Notes: generated from the letters alone by a model not told the origin. A stretch of 64,000 nucleotides of DNA from Campylobacter sp. RM6914 (GCF_004803835.1 NZ_CP012545.1:310001-374000), one strand, 5' to 3'. Counted from the first letter of the stretch, positions 46,239 through 56,673 are shown. Translations and numbers: made by a program.

Positions 46239-48199
46239 TAAAACTTCCTCTTCCTTACATCCTCAACTATCTTCTTAGCCATCTCATCTACTTCAGAAGT
46301 TACTTGATTGGTTTTATTAGCTACTTGAACATTTTGCTGTGTTAAAGTATCTATTTGAGCAACAGATTGGTTTATCATATTTATACCTTCACTTTGCTCT
46401 CTTATGCTTTCACTCATCTCATTGATTGATTGGGCTAATACATTTGTATTTGCTTCTATCTCACCTAGAGATTTTTGAGTTCTCTCTGCTAGCTTTCTTA
46501 CTTCATCAGCAACAACAGCAAATCCACGTCCATGCTCTCCTGCACGTGCAGCTTCTATAGCGGCATTAAGTGCAAGTAAATTTGTTTGATCTGCTATATC
46601 ACGGATTATAACTATGATATTTTTGATCTCTTCGCTTTGTCTTATAACATCTTGTGTCTTTTGAGATATTGCACTCATAGAGCTACTCATCTGTTCAACT
46701 GCTGCTGCACTCTCTTGTAAAGAGTTTGCTTGTAGGTGTGCTCCATTTGTTAGCTCTTTCATAGAGCTTGCTAGGATCTGAGCTTTTTGCTGTAAGCCTT
46801 CTGCTTGAGTTAGGTTAGTCTTTAGCATATTTGCTATCTCTTCTCCAAGAGCACTTACTCCGCTAGCTATCATGCCGCTGTCGTCAAGGCGAGATGTGAA
46901 GTCATGCTTTTTGTAAGATGTTAGTAAATTTAAGACATCATTACTGTTTGAAGATATGGCTATTTTTAGAGATTTTTGTAAATTTGCTAGATCTTCTTTA
47001 AGCTCTTCTAATGTTGGGTTATTTGTGGTTATATCATCCAAGGTAGTTGCAAATTTGCCGTTTTCTATCTGTTTTATAAAGGTATTTACACTCTTTAAAA
47101 ACTGTGTTTCACTGATCTTTTGAGTAGATATTTCTTGCATACCTTCATTGATCATCTTTGCCATTTTGCCAAGTTCATCATTTGAGGCAACCTTGATGTC
47201 GGTTACTTTGTTTGTTTTGTTGTGCAGGAAGTTGAAAAAGCCCACGAGTCCAAGCTCTATATCTTTTATAGGTTTTAGTTTGTAACTCATTATTAGCATT
47301 AGCATTAGCGAGATTAAAACTATAAATGCCACAGATAGTCCGACTTGTGTTTGTAAAAGTGCATTTGAACTTTTGTCATTTATGCTAAGAGGAACAATCG
47401 AACATACAAGTAAATTTGAAGACGGTTCTGTTAGACATGCAGCGACCATTGTTTCGTCATTTTCTGTAAATTTATGCGTTCTTAACTCGCCTAAAATTTT
47501 TTTATTGTCATCTTTGAAGATATTGATAAGATCTTTTGTTAAAGGAAGCTCTTTTAATATCAACTCTTTGTCTTGGTTTATGAGCATCCTGCCTTTTTGA
47601 TCGATAGCGATGATCTTCTCTTCTTCGTAGTGTTTCATGCCAAGTATACTGTCGCTAAGACCTTCAAGTAAAATATCAGAGGCAACGACTGAGGACAGTT
47701 TACCGTTTTTATAAATAGGCGCGGTTAGCGAAATGGCTAGGTGGTTGCCTGTTGAAGTTATGTAGGCATCGGTTATGGTATTTTTCCCGTTTTGTGCGGT
47801 TTGTTTATACCAGCCACGAGCTCTTGGATCGTAGCCATCGCTTGGCCATTGGTTTTTGTTATTTGAGCGAAGCATTCTGCCGTTTTCTTCAAAACCCATA
47901 TAAAATAGTGCAAAGTCGGCAGATTCTTGGCCTGTTTTTAAGACGCTTAAAATTTCGTCTTCTGACATATCTTTATCTTTTAGTTTTCCGGCTAAAAAAT
48001 TTATAGGTCTAAATTTGGAAACAAAATAGCTATTTAGGTAATTTATACTATTTTCTACGACATTGTATTGCGAAGAGAGAACAAGTTTGTTGGTCTCCTT
48101 CTTGACGAAGAAAAAGTTGGTAAATGAAAATATGCTAAGCCCTGCAACCAAGCACACACTAATCCACAGCACGACACTTTTTACGAGTTTTGAGCCCAT
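46238..48199 (-). CDS. Methyl-accepting chemotaxis protein with Cache sensor domain
   Basis: A 653-residue chemoreceptor. Membrane helix 1 is at about 10-32, the periplasmic double-Cache-type domain runs to about 280 ([41 protein letters not shown] is its ligand-pocket signature), and helix 2 is at about 285-307. A HAMP-like region and the signalling hairpin follow, with the tip [47 protein letters not shown]. The RGWY motif suggests an amino-acid or small carboxylate ligand, which is inference. No CheR/CheB pentapeptide is at the C-terminus. Confidence 0.94.
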   Translation of the reverse strand: MGSKLVKSVVLWISVCLVAGLSIFSFTNFFFVKKETNKLVLSSQYNVVENSINYLNSYFVSKFRPINFLAGKLKDKDMSEDEILSVLKTGQESADFALFYMGFEENGRMLRSNNKNQWPSDGYDPRARGWYKQTAQNGKNTITDAYITSTGNHLAISLTAPIYKNGKLSSVVASDILLEGLSDSILGMKHYEEEKIIAIDQKGRMLINQDKELILKELPLTKDLINIFKDDNKKILGELRTHKFTENDETMVAACLTEPSSNLLVCSIVPLSINDKSSNALLQTQVGLSVAFIVLISLMLMLIMSYKLKPIKDIELGLVGFFNFLHNKTNKVTDIKVASNDELGKMAKMINEGMQEISTQKISETQFLKSVNTFIKQIENGKFATTLDDITTNNPTLEELKEDLANLQKSLKIAISSNSNDVLNLLTSYKKHDFTSRLDDSGMIASGVSALGEEIANMLKTNLTQAEGLQQKAQILASSMKELTNGAHLQANSLQESAAAVEQMSSSMSAISQKTQDVIRQSEEIKNIIVIIRDIADQTNLLALNAAIEAARAGEHGRGFAVVADEVRKLAERTQKSLGEIEANTNVLAQSINEMSESIREQSEGINMINQSVAQIDTLTQQNVQVANKTNQVTSEVDEMAKKIVEDVRKRKF

Positions 48200-48260
48200 A
48201 ATTTATCCTTTTTTGTAGTATAAAAGTAATTTATTTTTAACAGCATTTTATAAGATTGGC

Positions 48261-48266
48261 ATTATA
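48261..48266 (-). promoter_or_regulatory. -10 box upstream of the chemoreceptor gene
   Basis: TATAAT on the minus strand (48266-48261) lies about 60 bases before the receptor start. No sigma-28 or sigma-54 consensus is visible in this 164-base gap, so expression is probably sigma-70-driven. AAAGGA lies before the ATG. Confidence 0.6.
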
Positions 48267-48337
48267 TAACGTAACAACTTACATATTACTTTTATTAAAA
48301 TTTATGTGTCATTTGGAAAAAATTTATTTTTAAGATG

Positions 48338-48358
48338 ATGCCGGCTTTAAACCGGCAT
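48338..48358 (-). terminator. Stem-loop just after hemE
   Basis: ATGCCGG and CCGGCAT arms with a 7-base T/A-rich loop lie 5 bases after the hemE stop. The downstream minus-strand bases (CATCTTAAAAA) lack a clean U-run. It is probably the 3' end structure of the hemE transcript. Confidence 0.5.
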
Positions 48359-48363
48359 TTGGT

Positions 48364-49386
48364 TTATCTTCTGCTGTCTTCTTGTACTTTTTTTATAAAG
48401 TATTTTGCATGCTCGACTGGTATATCAGGAAGTATGCCGTGACCTAGGTTGAAGATATGAGGAGCGCCTTTCATGGCTTTAAGCACGTGTGATACGCCTT
48501 CGTCAATGGCTGTTTTGCTATAAAGACGTGTTGGTTCCATATTGCCCTGAAGGACGTATTTTGGGCTTAGCTTTTCACGTGCGGTTTTTATCGGAGTGCT
48601 CCAATCAACACCAAAAACATCAAAATTTCCAGAAATTTTATCCAAATAACCGCTTATGCCTTTTGGAAATACGATAACCGGAATTTGAGGAAATTCACGT
48701 TTGATTTCATCCACGATTTTAATGATATATTTCCAACTAAATTCAAAAAATGCACTCTCTTCAAGAGCGGCAGCCCAGCTGTCAAAAATTTGTATAGCAT
48801 TTACTCCCGAACGAATTTGCTCTTTTGCGTAACCGATACAAGCGGCAGTAACTTTATCTAAAATTTGATGCAAAAGTTCAGGGTTTGAATAGAGCATTTT
48901 TTTGCAGATCGCGTAAGTTTTTGTGCCTTGGCCCTCTATCATATATGTAGCAAGCGTCCAAGGAGCACCCAAAAATCCTATCAAAGCCTTATCGGCAGCT
49001 AAATTTTGGCGTGTTAGCTTGATAGTATCGTAAACATAGGTTAAATTTTTAACAGCTTTTGCGCTATCAAGCTTTTCTAAGTCCTCTAGGTTTTTAACGG
49101 ACTCGTCAAATACAGGACCTTCGCCTTTTATAAATTTAAGCTCCATGCCCATCTCAAGTGGAACTACCAAAATATCGCTAAAAAGTATCGCGGCATCAAC
49201 GCCTAAAATATCAACAGGCTGTATCGTAACTTCGCTGGCTTTTTTATAATCCTTGCAAAGCGATAGAAAATCCCCGGCTTGCGCTCTAACTTGCATGTAT
49301 TCTGGTAGGTAGCGACCGGCTTGACGCATCATCCAAACGGGAGTATAAGGAGTTGGTTTTTTTAAGCAGGCATCAATAAAAATCAT
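48364..49386 (-). CDS. hemE: Uroporphyrinogen decarboxylase
   Basis: A 340-residue haem-pathway enzyme removing four carboxyl groups from uroporphyrinogen III. The conserved start [24 protein letters not shown] carries the substrate-binding Arg residues, followed by [15 protein letters not shown] (catalytic Asp) and [16 protein letters not shown]. The C-terminal [24 protein letters not shown] is typical. It has its own -10 box and AAAGGAAA ribosome site. Confidence 0.97.
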   Translation of the reverse strand: MIFIDACLKKPTPYTPVWMMRQAGRYLPEYMQVRAQAGDFLSLCKDYKKASEVTIQPVDILGVDAAILFSDILVVPLEMGMELKFIKGEGPVFDESVKNLEDLEKLDSAKAVKNLTYVYDTIKLTRQNLAADKALIGFLGAPWTLATYMIEGQGTKTYAICKKMLYSNPELLHQILDKVTAACIGYAKEQIRSGVNAIQIFDSWAAALEESAFFEFSWKYIIKIVDEIKREFPQIPVIVFPKGISGYLDKISGNFDVFGVDWSTPIKTAREKLSPKYVLQGNMEPTRLYSKTAIDEGVSHVLKAMKGAPHIFNLGHGILPDIPVEHAKYFIKKVQEDSRR

Positions 49387-49414
49387 GCTTTTCCTTTATT
49401 TTTAAGATTGTTAG

Positions 49415-49420
49415 ATTATA
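49415..49420 (-). promoter_or_regulatory. -10 box upstream of hemE
   Basis: TATAAT on the minus strand (49420-49415) lies about 29 bases before the hemE ATG, preceded by T-rich sequence without a -35 box. This is the usual Campylobacter arrangement. Confidence 0.6.
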
Positions 49421-49463
49421 TAGAAAAATAGCATATATTAAGATTAATCCGCATTTGCAGGGC

Positions 49464-49482
49464 TGGCGTTTGTTTAACGCCA
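49464..49482 (-). terminator. Short hairpin downstream of the YqhA-like gene
   Basis: TGGCGTT and AACGCCA arms with a 5-base loop form a 7-pair stem 43 bases after the YqhA-like stop and before the hemE promoter. No U-tract follows, so terminator function is tentative. Confidence 0.35.
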
Positions 49483-49525
49483 ATGAGGCAGGGCATAAAA
49501 GGCAAAATTTGAAGATGGGTCCAAA

Positions 49526-50035
49526 TCAATGTGAACCGCCTTTGTGCAAAAAGTAAAGTCCAACACAAAGCGCAAGTATAGAAGCTGCAAGATATGCCAT
49601 CTCAAGTGGAGTTGTGAAATTTGCATGCAAGACGCGTTGGAAGAAATTTACGATCAAAACCATTACGATAACTTTTGCTAGTTTGTCTTTTAGCTCATCA
49701 AGAGAGTGCACCTCAAGGACGTTTGAGCTTTTGTCGGTTTTTAGCTCGTCTATCTCGCTTATAAACAGCTCATAAATGCCAAAGCTAAATATAAAAAGCA
49801 CAAGTGCCATGAGGTATAAGTCGATTGCTCCGACTATTACGCCGACGATATCGGAGTGAAAATCATCAGGATGAAATCCTTTAAAAAAGTAAGCATATAC
49901 GTCGCCAAAAACAACTAAAACATCATAACTTGCGATGATAAAAAGCACTATGGCTCCAAGTAGACAAAAGATAACCGGAAGTATCGTAAATGCGTTACTT
50001 GCGATCATTAATCTCTCAAAAATTCTTTTAAGCAT
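49526..50035 (-). CDS. YqhA/UPF0114 family membrane protein
   Basis: A 169-residue inner-membrane protein of unknown function. Predicted membrane helices are at about residues 15-40 (TILPVIFCLLGAIVLFIIASYDVLVV), 63-90 (DIVGVIVGAIDLYLMALVLFIFSFGIYELF), 120-138 and 142-162. FERLMIASN near the start and GAIDLYLMALVLFIFSFGIYELFIS are typical of UPF0114. I start at ATG 50035 because AAAGGA lies just upstream; 23 further in-frame residues are possible. TAGAAT at 50070-50065 may be its -10 box. Confidence 0.82.
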   Translation of the reverse strand: MLKRIFERLMIASNAFTILPVIFCLLGAIVLFIIASYDVLVVFGDVYAYFFKGFHPDDFHSDIVGVIVGAIDLYLMALVLFIFSFGIYELFISEIDELKTDKSSNVLEVHSLDELKDKLAKVIVMVLIVNFFQRVLHANFTTPLEMAYLAASILALCVGLYFLHKGGSH

Positions 50036-50164
50036 TGTTTTCCTTTGAAATTTATAAAGGCGGTATTCTATAAAAATTTGGCTTAATTTACTAAATTTTA
50101 TCAATAAATAAATTTATAAAACCAAAGAAGTGAGGCTTTGTAAATTTATATACGTGGTTAAATT

Positions 50165-50190
50165 ACTAGCTATGAAATTTCATAGCTAGT
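50165..50190 (-). terminator. Loopless 26-base palindrome just after asd
   Basis: A perfect inverted repeat with half-site ACTAGCTATGAAA begins 8 bases after the asd stop. Both arms meet without a loop at GAAATTTC, as in the palindrome after bamA. The next minus-strand bases are AATTTAACC, not a U-tract. It may act as a transcript end or an RNA-stabilising stem. Confidence 0.5.
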
Positions 50191-50198
50191 TTATTGCA

Positions 50199-51233
50199 TT
50201 AAAGAGCGTTTTCTGGAAGTTCTATCCATTTTTGAGCGATCCTAACAGCATTTGTAGCAGCTCCTACTCGGATCTGATCGGCGCTACACCATAGGTGAAG
50301 AACATTTGGTCTATAGTTATCTACGCGAATTCTTCCTACGTAAGTGTCGTTTGTATCGGTAGAGTGAAGAGGCATCGGATACTCTTTTTTGCTCGGGTTA
50401 TCAAGCACTATAAGGCTTGGAGCTTTGCTTAAAATTTCTTTTGCATGAAGAGCGTCTACATCTTTTGCAAAGTGGATAGTTATGGCTTCTGAATGGCTTC
50501 TAAGAACAGGCACGCGAACACAAGTTGCGCTTACTTCCATGTTTTTGTGTAGTATTTTTTGTGTTTCGTTGACCATTTTCATCTCTTCTTTTGTGTAGTC
50601 GTTGTCTAAAAACACATCGATATGAGGTATAACGTTAAATGCTAGGCGATGCGCAAATACTTTTGGCTCGCACTCGTCAAGTTTAAATTCAAAGAATTTT
50701 TGCATTTGAAGCACTAGCTCCTCCATGCCCTCTTTGCCTGCTCCAGAGGCTGCTTGGTAGGTGCTTACATCAACTCTTTGGATATCGTAAACATCATCAA
50801 GAGGTTTTAAAATTTGCACCATTTGAATAGTTGAGCAGTTTGGATTTGCAATAATACCGCGTGTTTTCCATAAAGCTATGTCTTGCGGGTTACACTCTGG
50901 AACAACCAAAGGCACATCCGCATCCATTCTAAAATGGCTAGTATTATCTATAACTACAGCACCGCTAGCAGCCGCTAGTGGAGCAAATTTAGCAGAAACC
51001 GAGCCTCCCGCGCTAAAGAATGCGATATCTACCTCATGCTCTTCAAACACACTCTCGGTTAGCTCTACCACCTTATACTCTTTGCCGCCAAATTCCACCG
51101 ACGAGCCAGCGCTTTTAGCGCTTGCAAGAGGTAAGATATTTGCAACCGGAAAATCAACTTCTGCTAAAACATTTAAAAGCTCTTCACCGACCGCACCTGT
51201 TGCGCCGACTATAGCAACATTGAATTTTCTCAT
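50199..51233 (-). CDS. asd: Aspartate-semialdehyde dehydrogenase
   Basis: A 344-residue NADP-dependent enzyme making aspartate semialdehyde for lysine, threonine, methionine and diaminopimelate. The N-terminus VAIVGATGAVGEELLNVL is the cofactor fold, GIIANPNCSTIQM near residue 130 holds the catalytic Cys, and the acyl-binding His region is RVPVLRSHSEAITIHF. It overlaps flgR by 4 bases. thrB in this window uses a later product of the pathway. Confidence 0.97.
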   Translation of the reverse strand: MRKFNVAIVGATGAVGEELLNVLAEVDFPVANILPLASAKSAGSSVEFGGKEYKVVELTESVFEEHEVDIAFFSAGGSVSAKFAPLAAASGAVVIDNTSHFRMDADVPLVVPECNPQDIALWKTRGIIANPNCSTIQMVQILKPLDDVYDIQRVDVSTYQAASGAGKEGMEELVLQMQKFFEFKLDECEPKVFAHRLAFNVIPHIDVFLDNDYTKEEMKMVNETQKILHKNMEVSATCVRVPVLRSHSEAITIHFAKDVDALHAKEILSKAPSLIVLDNPSKKEYPMPLHSTDTNDTYVGRIRVDNYRPNVLHLWCSADQIRVGAATNAVRIAQKWIELPENAL

Positions 51234-52531
51234 TCAAACTCCTTTAAATTATATATTTTTATCTTCTCTTTTAGTTTATTTTCACTTAAATTTAATATCT
51301 CGCAAGCTTCCTTTAAATCACCCTCAACACTACGCAAAACATCTGCAAAAAGCTCTCGCTTTTTATCTGAAATTTCTTGTTTTTTCCTGCTTTTTATAAA
51401 AAGGTCTTTGGCTGTTATCTCGTCATTTTCACTAAGTATCGCCGCTCGCTGGATGATAGAGATGAGCTCTCTAATGTTTCCCGGAAAGTCGTATCCTAAG
51501 AGTTCATCTTTTGCTTCTTGGCTAAAAAATTTATTCGCAAAACCATACTGAGCGCAAACATCTTCGAGCGTTTTTTCTGCGATAGGTATGATCTCTTCTT
51601 GACGCTCTCTTAAAGGAGGGATTAAGACAGGGATGGTATTTAGTCGATAAAACAGATCTTCTCTAAATTTACCGCGAGATATCAAGCTTTCTAAATTTGC
51701 ATTTGTCGCACAAACTATGCGCACATCGATACTCGTGCTTTTTGTCGCGCCAAGCCTTGTTATCTCGCGCTCTTGAAGTGCGCGTAAAAGTTTTGGCTGT
51801 AAATTTATAGGCATTTCACCTATCTCGTCTAAAAATAGTGTTCCGCCATTAGCTAGCTCAAATTGTCCCTTTTTGGCTGCTGCAGCGTCGGTAAAAGCAC
51901 CCTTTTCAAATCCAAAAAGTTCGCTTTCTATTAAATTTTCAGGTATCGCCGCCATATTTAGAGCGATAAATGGTTTGTTTGCCCTGGGTGAGTTTTTGTG
52001 GATAAAATTTGCAAATACCTCTTTGCCAACTCCACTTTCTCCAAAAAGCATGATGCTAACATCGGTTAAGGCTGCTTTTTTAGCGATATTTAGTGCGGAC
52101 TTTAAAGATGGTGAAACATGAGTAAACTCGTCACTATTTTGTGTTTTAGCTTCTTTTGCTTGTGTAAAATTTGGCGCTTTTTGTTTTAAAATTTCAACTC
52201 TTTTTATGGCATCATAAAGAGTTTGAGCATCAAAAGGCTTGGTTAAAAAGTCCTTTACTCCAAGTCTTACACTTTCTATGGCTTTGTTTAAAGTGGCGTT
52301 TCCTGTGATAATGATGACATCAAATTTGCCGTCAAGAGTTTTGATAAATTCTATCCCATCCATACCGGGCATATTTATGTCGGTTACGATAACATCGGTG
52401 TCTTCTCCCATCTTTTTGAGAGCCTCAGCCGCGCTTTTGTAGCTTTTGATATTTAGTTCTTCATACTCTGCAAGTGCGAGTTCGAGAGATTTTCTCATGT
52501 TTATATCATCTTCAACGATAACTACATTCAT
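51230..52531 (-). CDS. flgR: Sigma-54-dependent flagellar response regulator FlgR
   Basis: A 433-residue NtrC-type activator. The receiver domain has the acidic pair ED-D at 7-9 and the phosphoacceptor Asp51 (VIVTDINMPG). The AAA+ domain has Walker A GESGVGKE, the sigma-54 contact loop GAFTDA and FYRLNTIPVLIPPLRER. A short C-terminal helix segment (LKEACEILNLSENKLKEKIKIYNL) takes the place of the usual Fis-type domain. In Campylobacter FlgR, phosphorylated by FlgS, turns on rod and hook genes. It overlaps flgQ by 4 bases. Confidence 0.93.
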   Translation of the reverse strand: MNVVIVEDDINMRKSLELALAEYEELNIKSYKSAAEALKKMGEDTDVIVTDINMPGMDGIEFIKTLDGKFDVIIITGNATLNKAIESVRLGVKDFLTKPFDAQTLYDAIKRVEILKQKAPNFTQAKEAKTQNSDEFTHVSPSLKSALNIAKKAALTDVSIMLFGESGVGKEVFANFIHKNSPRANKPFIALNMAAIPENLIESELFGFEKGAFTDAAAAKKGQFELANGGTLFLDEIGEMPINLQPKLLRALQEREITRLGATKSTSIDVRIVCATNANLESLISRGKFREDLFYRLNTIPVLIPPLRERQEEIIPIAEKTLEDVCAQYGFANKFFSQEAKDELLGYDFPGNIRELISIIQRAAILSENDEITAKDLFIKSRKKQEISDKKRELFADVLRSVEGDLKEACEILNLSENKLKEKIKIYNLKEFE

Positions 52532-52935
52532 CTATCTTCCTCGCTTTTAAATACCCCAATAATAGCCGATTTTGGCTTAAATTCTATTATAAATCTTATC
52601 GGCGGTATTTTAAAATTTGAAGTTTGTGTGATGTCGTTATTTCTCTTGCGAAATTCGCTTTTTACGTCCACTCTTTGCAGTGAAAAGCAGTTGAAAATTT
52701 TGTCTTTATGAAGGTTTAAAAATTCTATAACAGTTGAGTTGTTATCGAGCGTTTCGTCTATCTCGCAAAGAAATTTTAAATCGCCTTTGTATTTTAAAAC
52801 CATAGCTCTTGAAAATGAAATTTCTTCAGATGTTACGACATGATTTGTTGTGTTTATATTAGCCCAGAAGATAAATTCTTCCGAGCTAAACATTAAATTT
52901 ATAAGAGATATTAGTAAGAAAAGACTTCGCGCCAC
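52528..52935 (-). CDS. flgQ: Flagellar motility protein FlgQ
   Basis: A 135-residue exported protein with an N-terminal hydrophobic signal (MARSLFLLISLINLMFSSEE). No conserved domain is apparent; the body is a mixture of short beta-like segments. The assignment to FlgQ rests on position: in C. jejuni flgP and flgQ lie together between gyrA and flgR, and FlgQ is needed for FlgP stability and motility. Its start lies 25 bases inside the end of flgP, giving coupled translation. Confidence 0.8.
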   Translation of the reverse strand: MARSLFLLISLINLMFSSEEFIFWANINTTNHVVTSEEISFSRAMVLKYKGDLKFLCEIDETLDNNSTVIEFLNLHKDKIFNCFSLQRVDVKSEFRKRNNDITQTSNFKIPPIRFIIEFKPKSAIIGVFKSEEDR

Positions 52936-53405
52936 TTATCTTGGTCTATCCTAAGCTCCATATTGACCTTGTAAAGTCCGTCTTTAAAGCTCTCGTTAAC
53001 GATTCTCGCGTTTTTAACAAGACCTTGCACTTTAGAAGTGATAGAAGAGTCTGAAAGCATAGCGTCTCTAACCGTATCTTCGGCATTGATCTTAACTCCG
53101 TAAAGTTTGCCTGCAAGCTGACTGTAGGCATCAGCCATTGCTGCGCGTTTTGCTAAAGTGACTGACTGTGCGTGAGATACCGAGTTAAGAGGAGCTATGC
53201 CCTCGCCAACTGCCCTAAATGTAGTCTCGGCAGGGGCTGCGTCATAGATCATCTTCTCTTTTTTCATGACCTCTCTAAGATCGTCTTTGTCGACTTTTTG
53301 AACTATGATCTCGCGTTTTGGCTCATCGGCAAAAAAACCGTTAAATGAACAACCGCTAAAAAGCGCAACAAAAGCACATATAAGCAGAGCTTTGATTTTA
53401 ATCAT
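52911..53405 (-). CDS. flgP: Flagellar basal-disk lipoprotein FlgP
   Basis: A 164-residue lipoprotein with lipobox LFSGC (Cys about residue 19) after a short signal peptide. The body belongs to the LPP20-like family, visible in GEGIAPLNSVSHAQSVTLAKRAAMADAYSQLAGKLYGV and VNMELRIDQDKW. In C. jejuni FlgP builds the large periplasmic disk around the motor that supports high torque. It lies 36 bases after gyrA on the same strand. Confidence 0.88.
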   Translation of the reverse strand: MIKIKALLICAFVALFSGCSFNGFFADEPKREIIVQKVDKDDLREVMKKEKMIYDAAPAETTFRAVGEGIAPLNSVSHAQSVTLAKRAAMADAYSQLAGKLYGVKINAEDTVRDAMLSDSSITSKVQGLVKNARIVNESFKDGLYKVNMELRIDQDKWREVFSY

Positions 53406-53441
53406 ACTTTAACCTTTAAAATTTTTTCTTTAAAGCAAATT

Positions 53442-56042
53442 TTATTCCAAAAGACCTTCGTCTTCAGACTCTTCTATGTCGTCTTCACTTTCGGTTTTTG
53501 GACATTTTGCTATACTTACAACATCGTCTCCATCGACATTTACGACGATGACACCACTTGTGTTGCGTCCCGCTTTACGTATACTTTGCATATCTACGCG
53601 TATCATCTTGCCACTTGATGTAAGCGCCATCAAGTCAGCTTCGTCATCAACCATTACAACGCCGATGAGATCTCCTGTGCGGTTTGTGAGCTTCATGCAG
53701 ATAACGCCTTTGCCGCCACGGTTTGTTAGGCGGTACTCTTCTGCAGTGGTTCGCTTGCCTATACCTTTTTGAGATATGCTTAAGATTTCTTGTTCGTTGT
53801 TTTCTATAACTGCTGCACCTACGACCTCGTCGTTTAGCTCTTTAAATTTAATTCCTGTTACACCTCTTGCGGTTCTTCCCATTTGGCGAACTTTGCTTAC
53901 ATTAAATTTAAGGCACATACCTTTTTTGGTGACGATAAATAGCATTTTTTCACCGCTTAAATCATCACTCTCTAGGTTTTCATCAGTGTTTTCGTCATTT
54001 AAAATTTCGGGTTCTATAACTTGCTCTGCGTCATTTGTTATCTCTTGTTCTGGCACGAAATCATCATCGTTTTCTACTATAAGTGCCGTTACTAACTCAT
54101 CGTTGTCATCAAGACTTATAGCTCTTACGCCGATAGAGCGGATGTTTTTAAACTCGCTTAAATTTGTGCGTTTTACTATACCGTTTTTGGTAAAGAATGC
54201 AAGAGATTTATTCTCCGCAAAGTCGGTTGTGGGGATGATCGCTTTTATCTTTTCTTCGGCTTGAAGCTGTATTAAATTTACAACCGCTTTGCCTTTTGCC
54301 GTGCGACTTCCTTCAGGGATCTTGTAAACTTTTAGCCAGTAAAGCTGTCCGCGGTCTGTTATAAACATAAGCGTATCATGCGTGTTGCTCGTAAAGAAGC
54401 TTTCTATGAAGTCGTCATCATATGTTGTGACTGCTACTTTGCCTTTACCGCCGCGTTTTTGCTTTTCGTATTGTTTACTTGGCACGCGTTTGATATATCC
54501 ACGGTGAGTGATGGTTACGACCATATTTTCGTTTGGTATCAAATCCTCTATATCGATATCGTCATAGTCATCAACGATCTCTGTTATACGAGGGACTTTA
54601 AATTTGGAGCGAATTTCGATTAGCTCTTCGCGTATTAAATTCTCAAGTAAAACCTCGCTTTTTAGAATTTCATCAAGTCTTGCGATCTCAGCCATTAGCT
54701 CTTTTAACTCATTATCTAGCTTCTCACGCTCAAGTCCGGTTAGCTTGCTTAAACGCATGTCAAGTATGGCATTTGATTGAAGTTCACTAAGTCCGAATTT
54801 TGACATAAGTCCTTCGCGAGCCACGCTTGTGTCGGCGCTGTTTCTGATTAAAGATATGACCTCGTCTATATTGTCAAGGGCGATTTTTAGACCTTCTAAG
54901 ATATGCGCTCTTGCTTTTGCCTTTTCTAGGTCAAAAATTGTTTTTCTAATTATTACTGTTTTTCGGTGATTTAAGAATAAATTTAAAAGCTCTCTTAGAG
55001 AGAAAATTTTTGGCTCTTTGTTATCGATAGCAAGCATTATCACGCCAAAGGTGCTTTCCATCGTGGTCGATTTAAAGAGGTTATTTAATACAATATCGCT
55101 CATCGCATCACGTTTTAGCTCGATAACTACGCGGATACCCTCTCTGTCTGATTCATCACGAACTTCGCTAATGCCTTCGATCTGCTTTTCTTTTACTAAG
55201 TCGGCGATCTGCTCGATAAGACGCGCTTTATTGGTTTGATAAGGTAGCTCGTCTATAATGATAATGTCTTTGTTTTGCTTCTTTTCTATATGAGTTTTTG
55301 CGCGAAGTTTAACACGACCGCGTCCTGTGCGGTAGGCTTCAATAATGCCTTTTTTGCCAAAGATGATACCACCTGTCGGGAAATCAGGGCCTTTTATGTG
55401 TTGCATTATCTCTTCAAGTGAGGCATTTTTGTTATCAAGAAGCAACAAAAGACCATCCACGAGCTCATCAAGACTGTGTGGCGGTATATTTGTAGCCATA
55501 CCGACGGCAATACCGCTTGAGCCGTTTAGAAGTAGGTTTGGCACACGGCTAGGAAGAACGTCAGGTTCGCTTGTGCTATCGTCGTAGTTTGGGATAAAGT
55601 CAACTGTATCCTTGTCTATATCGCGCAAAAGCTCTTCTGCCAAGATAGTCATCCTAGCTTCGGTATAACGCATCGCAGCTGCGCTATCGCCGTCAACTGA
55701 GCCAAAGTTACCTTGCCCGTCAACGGTAGGATATCTCATAGAAAAGCTTTGTGCCATCCTTACAAGTGCGTCGTAAACTGCGGTATCACCGTGCGGGTGA
55801 TATTTACCGATGACGTCACCCACGATACGAGCAGACTTTTTATACGGACTTCTTGAGCCTACGCCAAGGTCGTTCATTGCGTATAAAATTCTTCTATGAA
55901 CCGGCTTTAGTCCGTCTCTTGCGTCAGGCAAAGCACGACCGATGATAACACTCATGGAGTAATCAAGATAACTCGCCTTTATCGAATCCTCGATATCTAC
56001 AGCCTCAATCTCTTGGTTTATGTTTAAAATATTATCTTCCAT
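53442..56042 (-). CDS. gyrA: DNA gyrase subunit A
   Basis: An 866-residue type II topoisomerase subunit. The quinolone-resistance region reads [17 protein letters not shown] with Thr at the position equivalent to Ser83 of E. coli (wild-type for Campylobacter Thr86) and Asp at the Asp90 position, so no common resistance mutation is visible. The catalytic Tyr is in [10 protein letters not shown]. The C-terminal pinwheel has GyrA-box-like blades ([31 protein letters not shown]). An acidic insertion ([18 protein letters not shown]...) and an acidic tail are present. Confidence 0.98.
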   Translation of the reverse strand: MEDNILNINQEIEAVDIEDSIKASYLDYSMSVIIGRALPDARDGLKPVHRRILYAMNDLGVGSRSPYKKSARIVGDVIGKYHPHGDTAVYDALVRMAQSFSMRYPTVDGQGNFGSVDGDSAAAMRYTEARMTILAEELLRDIDKDTVDFIPNYDDSTSEPDVLPSRVPNLLLNGSSGIAVGMATNIPPHSLDELVDGLLLLLDNKNASLEEIMQHIKGPDFPTGGIIFGKKGIIEAYRTGRGRVKLRAKTHIEKKQNKDIIIIDELPYQTNKARLIEQIADLVKEKQIEGISEVRDESDREGIRVVIELKRDAMSDIVLNNLFKSTTMESTFGVIMLAIDNKEPKIFSLRELLNLFLNHRKTVIIRKTIFDLEKAKARAHILEGLKIALDNIDEVISLIRNSADTSVAREGLMSKFGLSELQSNAILDMRLSKLTGLEREKLDNELKELMAEIARLDEILKSEVLLENLIREELIEIRSKFKVPRITEIVDDYDDIDIEDLIPNENMVVTITHRGYIKRVPSKQYEKQKRGGKGKVAVTTYDDDFIESFFTSNTHDTLMFITDRGQLYWLKVYKIPEGSRTAKGKAVVNLIQLQAEEKIKAIIPTTDFAENKSLAFFTKNGIVKRTNLSEFKNIRSIGVRAISLDDNDELVTALIVENDDDFVPEQEITNDAEQVIEPEILNDENTDENLESDDLSGEKMLFIVTKKGMCLKFNVSKVRQMGRTARGVTGIKFKELNDEVVGAAVIENNEQEILSISQKGIGKRTTAEEYRLTNRGGKGVICMKLTNRTGDLIGVVMVDDEADLMALTSSGKMIRVDMQSIRKAGRNTSGVIVVNVDGDDVVSIAKCPKTESEDDIEESEDEGLLE

Positions 56043-56103
56043 TTTTATCCTTAAAATTAACTCCTAGATTTTATCTAAAATTTAATAAAACCTTGCTAAA
56101 TAA

Positions 56104-56673
56104 TTAATACCTTGCATCTGCTAAAACTAGACCGAAAAGCACTTCAAAACCGGCTTTTTCAAGTGCGCTTTTGGCTTCTATCATCGTTGTTGCGGTAGTT
56201 ATGATGTCATCAACCAGGATTACAGGGTATTTTGGTGACTTTAAAATTTTAAAATTTCTTGGATTATCTTGCCTAAATTTTGTGCTTTTCCCGGAGTAGG
56301 TTACTTTTGACGTAGCGTGCAAAACATGATATATCGGGCGTAGATTTTTGCTTGACATAGCTTTTGCAAGTATGGCTGTGTGAGAGTAGCCGTGCAAGAT
56401 ATGATCGTCTATAGCAACGACATTTGCTTTTAAATTTAGAGTAAAATTTTTTGCAAATTTCTTAAAACTTAAATTTGCAAGAGCTTTGTAGACGAAGCTT
56501 CCGTGAAATTTATGTTTTGAGTGGATTAAATTTTTGATTGCAGAGTATTCGTAAAAGCTGTAAATTTTAAAACCTTCAACTTCGCGAAGTGCTAATGTAG
56601 GCTCTTTTAAGCTAAACTCGCAAATTTTGCAAAATGTAAATATACTAAAAGAGCCGCAGTTAAGACAAAACAT
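56104..56673 (-). CDS. ComF-family phosphoribosyltransferase-like protein
   Basis: A 189-residue protein with an N-terminal Cys pair cluster (CLNCGSFSIFTFCKIC) that may bind zinc and a C-terminal phosphoribosyltransferase fold with VILVDDIITTATTMIEA (the PRPP-binding motif). This ComF architecture is linked to natural transformation; the C. jejuni gene at the same place (downstream of gyrA) has been called ctsW. Its transformation role here is inferred from that context. Its start shares a base with the stop of the lipoprotein gene before it. Confidence 0.85.
   Translation of the reverse strand: MFCLNCGSFSIFTFCKICEFSLKEPTLALREVEGFKIYSFYEYSAIKNLIHSKHKFHGSFVYKALANLSFKKFAKNFTLNLKANVVAIDDHILHGYSHTAILAKAMSSKNLRPIYHVLHATSKVTYSGKSTKFRQDNPRNFKILKSPKYPVILVDDIITTATTMIEAKSALEKAGFEVLFGLVLADARY

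Noticed and set aside
48200-48337. Sigma-28 or sigma-54 promoter for the chemoreceptor
   Set aside because: No matching consensus spacing was seen; a TATAAT box explains expression.
53442-56042. Quinolone-resistance mutation in gyrA
   Set aside because: The Thr and Asp at the usual positions are the wild-type Campylobacter residues.
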